64,000 nucleotides of DNA. Origin: Wyeomyia smithii (Eukaryota; Arthropoda; Insecta; Diptera; Culicidae). Numbering within the stretch: position 1 is the first letter of the stretch; the number at the start of each line of letters is the position of its first letter. The stretch is taken from NCBI RefSeq assembly GCF_029784165.1, contig NC_073694.1, forward strand, positions 166,684,118-166,748,117. The letters run 5' to 3'. Shown piece by piece: positions 57,590 to 64,000 of the stretch. The notes under the pieces were generated by a model. That model was given only the letters and a program-made list of their open reading frames with translations, had not been told where the DNA came from and searched no databases. The position numbers and the translations under genes are program-made.

Positions 57590-59510
57590 CAGGGCCGGCG
57601 TTTCATGTGGGTAGTATGGGTAGTGGTACCCACTCGGAAAATATCCATGTGGGTACTTACCCACACGGAACTATCGGACAAAACCAAAAAAAAGTACTGT
57701 TGCGAGCGACAGATTTTTAGATGGATATCGTTGAGCGAGAGTTCATAAATCTACAGACTTATGTACAGTTGTAACGTTACTCAGAGAAAAGGATAATTTT
57801 TTTAATTGGTTCATTTGAGATAGAGTTCTGAATTTCATTCACGATAGAGTTCCAAAGTTTTGTTTTCTCGTTAAAATTTCCCATGCCAAATTTAAGCTCA
57901 ATCGGACTTTGGGAAGTAGAGCCTCAAAGCGGTCAAAGTTACAGTTTTTTGATCGATGAAAGAAATGTTCGAGGTAAGAGTGTCTCTTGTGTGTTCTGGT
58001 GTATCTCGAGTCTCCCAACGCAAAAGTTTCCATGTCCCTGAAATTTAATTTTTGTTCTTAAAACAAATTATTATGACACAACATCAGTTATCGACATTTC
58101 ATGCATTTCTAAGAGATTTGCTATAAAAAAAATCGGTTTCTGAAACTCAAAAATGTAAGACTTTCACGACTATAAGTGAAACCCTCTCAGAAGTTCGATT
58201 CAGCTCAAATTTTGGATAGATACTTTTTTCGAGAAGACAAAGTTTACCTTTACACGCATTAACGCAACTACCCATGCAGCATCAGTCAAAGTAGCATGAG
58301 TCAGCAGAAAAAAATTGACTCAAACTCTAACCATAATGGCGAAAACAGTGATGCTACTTCGTTCAGAAGTGTGCGCGATCAAAAAACGTTACCCCGTCGC
58401 GTCGAAAACAGACATCGTATGGAAAAGGGACGCCGGTTACGCTTGCTCTGATATCTACAACATTTTGGCACTGCTGGACTACAATCAGAGCATCGAAAAA
58501 AAGACCGGTTCCGGACCGCCGACGACCCTGAGCGACAAGAAGCTCCAAAGAATGCTGAAGAGGAAAACCGAGGGGGAAGTGGCTTCATCGCTGAGTACGC
58601 TTGATCGGGAGGTCTGTTCAACCGGCCAAACAAAGGTAAAGTACCTGGCGAACATGAACATCAGAAAGCGGATGTCCTGTCCATTGGTCTCGGAGTTGCT
58701 CGATAGTCGAGTCGATTTTTCCGACGAATCGCCACGTGAAGATGGTGGTCCAAGCCGAGACCTATCTCCCCCTGGATGACAACGACTGGCAGGGCACTCC
58801 ATATTTTACTTTACCCACGAAGGAAGTGACCTCTGAGGTGAAATTCATTTCACACACCAAGTTCTCAAAGAAGGTGCTGCTGTGGCTGACAATTAGCGAG
58901 AAGCTCCGTACTGGCCGTGAACGGGGAAATTTATAGTACGAAGTGCCTGCCGGAAGTTGCGTCGTTTATCAAGAAATACCGTAGGGGCGGTGCTCTGGCC
59001 GGATCTGGTGTCGGACCACTACTCGAAGCAATCGTTGGAGGAGATGGGGCGGCTGAAAATCGATGCGGTACCCAGGTCGGCCAACCCACCCAACGTTCAC
59101 CAGCTGCATCCCATCCAGAGTTTCTGGACAAACCAGAAGCGTGAGACTCACCTCAACAATCTTGACGCGAAAATTGAGGAGGAATTGATAAATAGAACGA
59201 AGAAAGAACTCAAAAACATGCCTACACGCATGTCCACCATGACGAATGTTCCGGTAAACTCTCGGAAAGCCAAATGAGCCTATATAATTGCCTTACATAA
59301 GAAACATGACTTCTGAACAAAGTTCGAAAATCTATTTTCTCTTAAACATTCCATTGGCACCCTATTGTTGATGCACTGTCGACTTTTCGTAAAATTTTGT
59401 TCAGGTATCAACAGGTCACCCCTCCCCCCTCCCCGGCTACGCCTTTGTCACCCATGAACCTTCCTTATTCCTTACTACCCACTCGGGAAAATAATGTGAC
59501 GCCGGCCCTG
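57590..59510. mobile_element. hAT-type DNA transposon with 8-bp TSD, containing a Tc1/mariner corpse
   Basis: The left end CAGGGCCGGCGTTTCA and the right end (inverted: CAGGGCCGGCGTCACA) share 12 bases, fitting the hAT YARNG rule. Both flanks are TATGTATG (57582-57589 and 59511-59518), an exact 8-bp target duplication. The subterminal GTGGGTAGTA recurs in both ends. The only protein remnants inside are Tc1/mariner-like, so this hAT copy was non-autonomous or was deleted, and it received a mariner-type insert. Confidence 0.88.
58315..59277 (+). pseudogene. Tc1/mariner-superfamily transposase remnant
   Basis: Frame 58315-58779 carries the N-terminal DNA-binding half (KRYPVASKTDIVWKRDAG, KKTGSGPPTTLSDKKLQ, TEGEVASS). 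The middle is scrambled over 58736-58936 by frameshifts. The 58957-59277 frame has LWPDLVSDHYSKQSLEEM and NPPNVHQLHPIQSFW, the family's second and third catalytic-site neighbourhoods. The expected acidic residue after HP-IE is Q here. Text is close to mosquito ITmD37-type elements, as I recall them. Its terminal repeats could not be set. It lies within the 57590-59510 hAT copy. Confidence 0.75.
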
Positions 59511-59538
59511 TATGTATGTGTAAACAAAATAGCATATC

Positions 59539-60162
59539 ACCACACACGCATGTGTGTAACACTCAGGAAGAAAACTTCCAAAAAGATGGTATAAAATGAA
59601 CTACTCGAATGGTACCACACTTTAAAAAAAATCACTGTTTGAGTTGTTTTGAAGGCAGTGTAAGGCCGAGAAAAAGAAAATTCATTTTGTTCATTATTTG
59701 TCGAGCAGTTGGATAGAACGAGGTGAGGAGTACTAGGGGCAACGTGTACCAGAAAAAAACGCCAGTGTTACGTATGTCTTATGTATGTGATATCACAACA
59801 TACATAAGACATACGTAACACTGGCATTTTTTCTGGTACACATTGCCCTATAGTACTCCTTACCTCGTTCTGTCGAGCTGCTTGACAAACAATAAACAAA
59901 ATGAATTTTCGTTTTCTCCGCTTTGTCGAGCCTAAAGAAAAACCCCATAAGGAGCTGTCAAAAGATCTTTACGAATTCAATGCCGTATTTTTCGAGTGGA
60001 AACGAGATAAATGCAGGGCTGAGCAGGTACACCGCCTTCATAAACTACTCAAACAGTGATTTTATTCAGACCATTCCATTGGTACCATTCGAGTAGTTCA
60101 TTTATTACAAACTGATGATTGAAAGATTGCTTCCTGAGTGTTACGTATGTCTTATGCAGTGA
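59539..60162. mobile_element. Inverted dimer of the ACATACGTAACACT MITE
   Basis: The left copy begins at about 59539 (degenerate end), contains CTCAGGAAGAAAACTTCC and TGAACTACTCGAATGGTACC. A second copy in opposite orientation ends at about 60162 with CTTCCTGAGTGTTACGTATG. Their inner ends meet in a perfect 28-base inverted repeat (59761-59788 against 59798-59825), separated by 9 bases. The two copies read as mirror images outward to about 59645 and 59945. Relative of 47561-47926. Confidence 0.8.
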
Positions 60163-61199
60163 TACTATCGTCACTTTTCATACACCTTTTATCTAACAGT
60201 TGATAGCGGGCATAAATGAATTTTGTCTCAGGACATGTTCGTCATCAGTTCATCGTCATTCACTTTCAATCGGTATTACGATGTCGATCTCAAACAAATA
60301 AATATCTTTAGTTAACGGCATTAAAGTAATACGACCTAATTTAATATTTAGCTGCTCGACTGTCCTATATTTGGCACCACAAACTGGTTTCCGAAGTTCA
60401 GTTCACAATGTTAGTAATACTTACTTACAATGACTAGAGGCATAAAAATCCACAGATTCAAATACGCCCATTGTACATATGGTTGATAACCATGGCTTTT
60501 AATAATTGTAAAAGTTTAGACAGGTGATATGTCTAATATTTTCTCAAAAATCCCAAAAATTTAAAACTTATTGGGAGCTAAGTAACTCACAACTTGAATA
60601 AAAGTTCAAGGCAGGAAGAACTTTATTGTTCCCCACCTGCGTACAGTTTCATGCAACAAGCTAAAACATATTTAAATGAAATCGTCCAATAATACTAGCG
60701 CAAATAAAAAATCTAGGGGCTAGACACTTTTATTTATATGAAAAATATTTCGATAATATTACACGATATTGGTTGATATATTTTGATATTTATCGTTTAT
60801 CTGTCAATTGACAACCTCCAAACGATAATGTAGCGCTTGATGTAACGGCAATGAGCTATGATATAGATAGAGGGGTGCCCGAAAATGGAACGGTAATTAC
60901 TTTTTAATATTGAATATTGGAAATATTTCGCAATATATCAATAGTGTGTTACCCCTAGACACAAATGTTATATTCTACCTGTAAAAACTCTTATTGCTTA
61001 TAGCAAAACAATTTCGTTCAGTGTATCTTTTGTTTTGAACTTTTGGCTGCGTCCTTTCTGAGCCGCTCAAAGTAATAGTAATGAAGAACAATTCTTATCA
61101 AAATAAAAATTTTTTTTCGTAGTATTTTGCAAATTTAATCATTTCGAATACATGCATAGCATCTGTTGGGCACACATTGTATTAGAATAATATGATTTT
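60163..61199. other. No gene seen; AT-rich
   Basis: TCTAGGGGCTAGACAC near 60711 and the inverse of GTCTAGGGGTAAC near 60950 could be ends of a short element of about 245 bases containing CGATATTGG-like palindromic text. No frame was recognised. Confidence 0.35.
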
Positions 61200-62471
61200 T
61201 TCGCAAAACCAATGCCTAGGACGTGTGCAATTTTTGGCTGCAACAAACGCGGCGATCGTAATAATGAAAAATGATCGCGTTTCGCAGTGGATAGGCGTAG
61301 TGCGAGAAGAAAGGAGTTGTCCAAAAAACGGAAAAATGCATAGATAAATTCAATGAAGCGGGTCGATATGGAATATTTGAAGTAAGCAGAATTAGTTTTC
61401 TGTAATACTGACAGAATGTTCATTTATTTTGCTAATTCAGGTCAAAGCTCTGTTCTTTTAGATGAAAATAACCCTGATTGGGTGCCAAACCAAAAATTGG
61501 ATTACGAAAATCGGTTACGGTTGTAGCTATCGAAAGATTGTGGAAATAAAGTCACAACAATCCCAGATAGAAAATATGATAGACAAACACCATCCGTTTT
61601 TTATGTAACTACTTAGAAGACTTTGGGCAAAACGACGATAAGCGCAAATATTTTACGGGATTAAACTACTAAACGTTGAAGTTTTATTCGAGTTCTTGAA
61701 ACCTTATTGACCACAACCTGTTGCTTCGTGAAAGATTACAAAGATTCAAATTCTTTTTACGTTAGCTAGGGTTAGGCTAAAAAAATATATATCGTTGATT
61801 GCATATATGAGTAGAATTCACGTTAGCACAGTATCAAAGTACTTTCATAAGTGTACATACGTAATGTTCCAACGAATGAAGGGACTTGTTAGTTGGCCGT
61901 CTCGTGAACCTGTGCATAATTCAATGCCAGAGTGCTTCAAGCAACATCTTGGTAACAAGGTTTATGTAGTTATAGATTGCTTCGAGGCACTCACCGAAGA
62001 CCCCAATGATGTTTAATAAGGTTCTTTAATTCTGGTTGAATTACGAACATTCCCATAATGTAAAATTTTCAATAAGAATTGCTCCTAATGGATCAATTAT
62101 ATCTATCTCGAATGGATTTGGTGGCCGAGCAAGTGATGATTTTCATTACTGAAAAATCCGGTATGTTGAGTAAAATGCAAAATGGAGATTGTATTATGGC
62201 TGATAGGGGTTTTTTGATAGGAAATCACGTTGAAAATGCTGGAGTTAAATTATTTTTGCCTGCTTTCACGATTGGTCAGAATTAGCAGTTGCATCCGCTA
62301 GACTTCGAAAAAACACGAAAGTTAGCAAACGTCAAGATTCATGTAGAGCAAGTGATTGCGCAAGTTCGAAATAAGTATAAAATAGTGTACAAGAATAAAT
62401 TTCCAATAAGTACTCTTTTTTCCCGGTTTTCTCGGTTGGGTGGCCACCCTGTTAATTGTGTTTGGTGTTAG
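61200..62471 (+). pseudogene. ISL2EU-like transposon remnant: THAP finger and DDE_Tnp_4 transposase
   Basis: At 61208-61340 PRTCAIFGCNKRGD matches a THAP-domain start, then an in-frame TGA. 61795-62016 reads VFQRMKGLVSWPSREPVHN and MPECFKQHLGNKVYVVIDCF, the first catalytic Asp neighbourhood of ISL2EU (PIF/Harbinger-related DDE_Tnp_4). 62079-62285 reads CIMADRGFLIGNHVE (second Asp box, DRGF). After a TAG the frame carries ETRKLANVKIHVEQVIAQVR-like text (ending near 62471) with the Glu box. Frameshifts and stops make it dead. Terminal repeats not identified. Confidence 0.75.
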
Positions 62472-64000
62472 AATGTTCTATTAAAAGTTTTCTTATAAAT
62501 TTCTAATATTCACCATAATTCTACTTGTACAGTCAAAAAGAATTTTAAATTATCTGTTTAGGCTTAGTTTTGTTTCGGTTTTAGTTCAGTTACAGCGCAG
62601 CTTCAGTTCTAGTACTCTTAACAACCTTATAGATATAACAAGATTTTCATCCGAGCTAACATCAGACTATACTTTTCCACTTGAAATAATCGCTGCTTAG
62701 AAACAGCCATCGACTGCATCGGTAACTAGATTCGTTGCTGCCTGTAAATCTTACCACACCCGCACCCACAACCTCTACAGGCCGCAGCAGCAAAGCGCAT
62801 TAAATTCGCGCGCAAGTCACCGCCCGCTCGCCTTTCTACACAGGACCACCGTGAACCGGCGATGGCGAAAACATGACACGCATCATAAAAAATACACGCG
62901 GACAGAGGCCCGTCCGCGCACACCAAGCAAAGTGCCCTAACAAAGCAAAATCTCGTTAGCCGTAATTATGAAGTGTAAATAAATAGCTCTTTTTTCTCGT
63001 TCGGATCCGCAGCGTGACTTTATGACTGCTTGCCGTATCCGGGTGTAATTCGGAGCGGTCACTTGCTAAGGGGCTGCTAGAGTGGGTGGTCACCACCCGG
63101 GCCGCCACAGGACCTTTCTCCTTTCCCATGTCATAATATTGTGTCAAACACACACAGCGAGGAGAAAACTGTAACCAAACTCCCTGCCGTTCTAAACACG
63201 TCTAACTGCACAACAAAACGCCCAAGTTGACCCGAACTTGAGACACACATGGCAGCAGTTCCTACTTTCCTAAGCTAAAGACACAGAGGACACTTGAGAT
63301 TCCATGTGGAAAGCAATTATCATAATTTGGGAAAAAATGAGAGCAATAAATTACGAACGGTTCCCCGCCGAAAGCACTTGCGGACGTTTGTTTGTGAGCC
63401 AAGCTTGCCGTAAAGCGGCATTTTAGCTGTTTATTTTCAAAAATAGTTGGATTATCGCAGCGGACCCTAGAGTGCCGCCATTTATCCTAATTGATATTAC
63501 CGAAGGGCTTATCTGCCGCTGCAAGTACGCAGCGGCAGATGGCTGCGGTAACCGGGCGGCCGTCAGTCACCTGTCACCAGTCAACTGACTGACTGACAAG
63601 CGCATAAATCCGACCTTTTGTCGATACCGAATTAAAGCGCGTTGTACCGCCTCAAAATTCCAAGCAAATTTGGGCATGTTTTTGCACATTCTCACGCGCC
63701 GTCTCCTGCTCTCACTCTTTCTCTGCCACGGAATCAGTCGGCAAACATCAAAGGCTCTCTGTTCATCCTTGAAATTGAAAGCTAATATATCCCACCGGCA
63801 GAGTATGTGCGGTGTTCCGTCATTATCATCGTATAATCATCATAATAACAATAATGAACGAGCAGCTCATCTATAAAAGCTTGATCATCATCATCATCTC
63901 TCCCCCTGTCGAGCAGAAGAAAGATAGAGAGAGTCAGCAAAAGGAGCCGAAGCCTGCAAACAGCAAAGGAAAGAGACGGCCGGCAGAAAGGAGCCACAGC
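62472..64000. other. Repeat-poor, moderately GC-rich noncoding stretch at window end
   Basis: No transposon ends or named frames. A palindromic CTGCCGCTGC...GCAGCGGCAG pair lies at 63513-63540. CACACACAGCGAGGAG and CATCATCATCATCTC are simple sequence. It could hold lb upstream or regulatory sequence, but this is unproven. Confidence 0.4.

Noticed and set aside
1..64000. CRISPR arrays, operons, phage genes
   Set aside because: The sequence is eukaryotic (splice sites, LINEs, SINEs, poly(A) tails). No regular spacer-repeat array was seen; the 24-bp minisatellite has no spacers.

Overview
Organism and general character. The window looks like a large, repeat-rich mosquito genome, most likely Aedes. 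Three things support this. One is a Juan-like Jockey-clade retrotransposon whose protein text closely resembles what I recall of Juan from Aedes and Culex. Another is a tRNA-derived SINE and simple-sequence-linked repeats of a style I associate with Aedes. The third is an insect ladybird homeobox gene. No database search was possible, so the species is an inference. Nearly all long reading frames belong to transposable elements, most of them broken. The one recognisable host gene is ladybird (lb, Lbx family), on the minus strand at about 49.7-52.5 kb; its N-terminal exon or exons were not found and probably lie beyond base 64000.

Layout. At 0-0.8 kb are the 3' end of a BEL/Pao pol and a scrap of antisense LINE. 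At 4.8-8.3 kb are a TA-flanked MITE and a decayed tandem repeat. At 8.8-18 kb a minus-strand LINE with a PHD-finger ORF1 stands head to head with a nearly complete plus-strand Juan-like LINE, which seems to have inserted into the first one's 5' UTR. At 20.3-29.7 kb there is a Russian-doll array: an R1/LOA-like LINE carries an antisense LINE and a second R1/LOA-like copy. At 30.7-43.3 kb come a MITE, three long palindromic (foldback) elements, a minisatellite, a PIF-type MITE and tRNA-derived SINEs. At 43.6-48 kb are a LINE tail ending in TAA repeats, a hAT-like element with telomere-like subterminal repeats, another RT scrap and a MITE.

The lb locus. The homeodomain is split by an intron after residue 44. 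Two separate downstream exons both begin with the recognition helix (VITWFQNRRAK). The near one (50526-50597) ends in a stop after 23 residues, directly followed by a consensus splice donor. The far one (49930-50118) carries a longer Lbx-type tail. This suggests alternative splicing between two C-termini with the same DNA-contacting helix. After the far exon's stop codon the frame stays open for another 64 codons and looks coding, so readthrough, an unrecognised splice or an assembly error must be considered. This locus is the most interesting thing in the window.

Downstream of lb (52.5-64 kb) there is a stretch with little repeat content at 52.5-56.3 kb. It is followed by DNA transposons: a TA-flanked element, a hAT with an 8-bp target duplication that holds a Tc1/mariner corpse, an inverted MITE dimer and a THAP/DDE ISL2EU-like corpse. 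Another low-repeat stretch follows at 62.5-64 kb. The low-repeat stretches are plausible homes for lb regulatory DNA, but no site was demonstrated.
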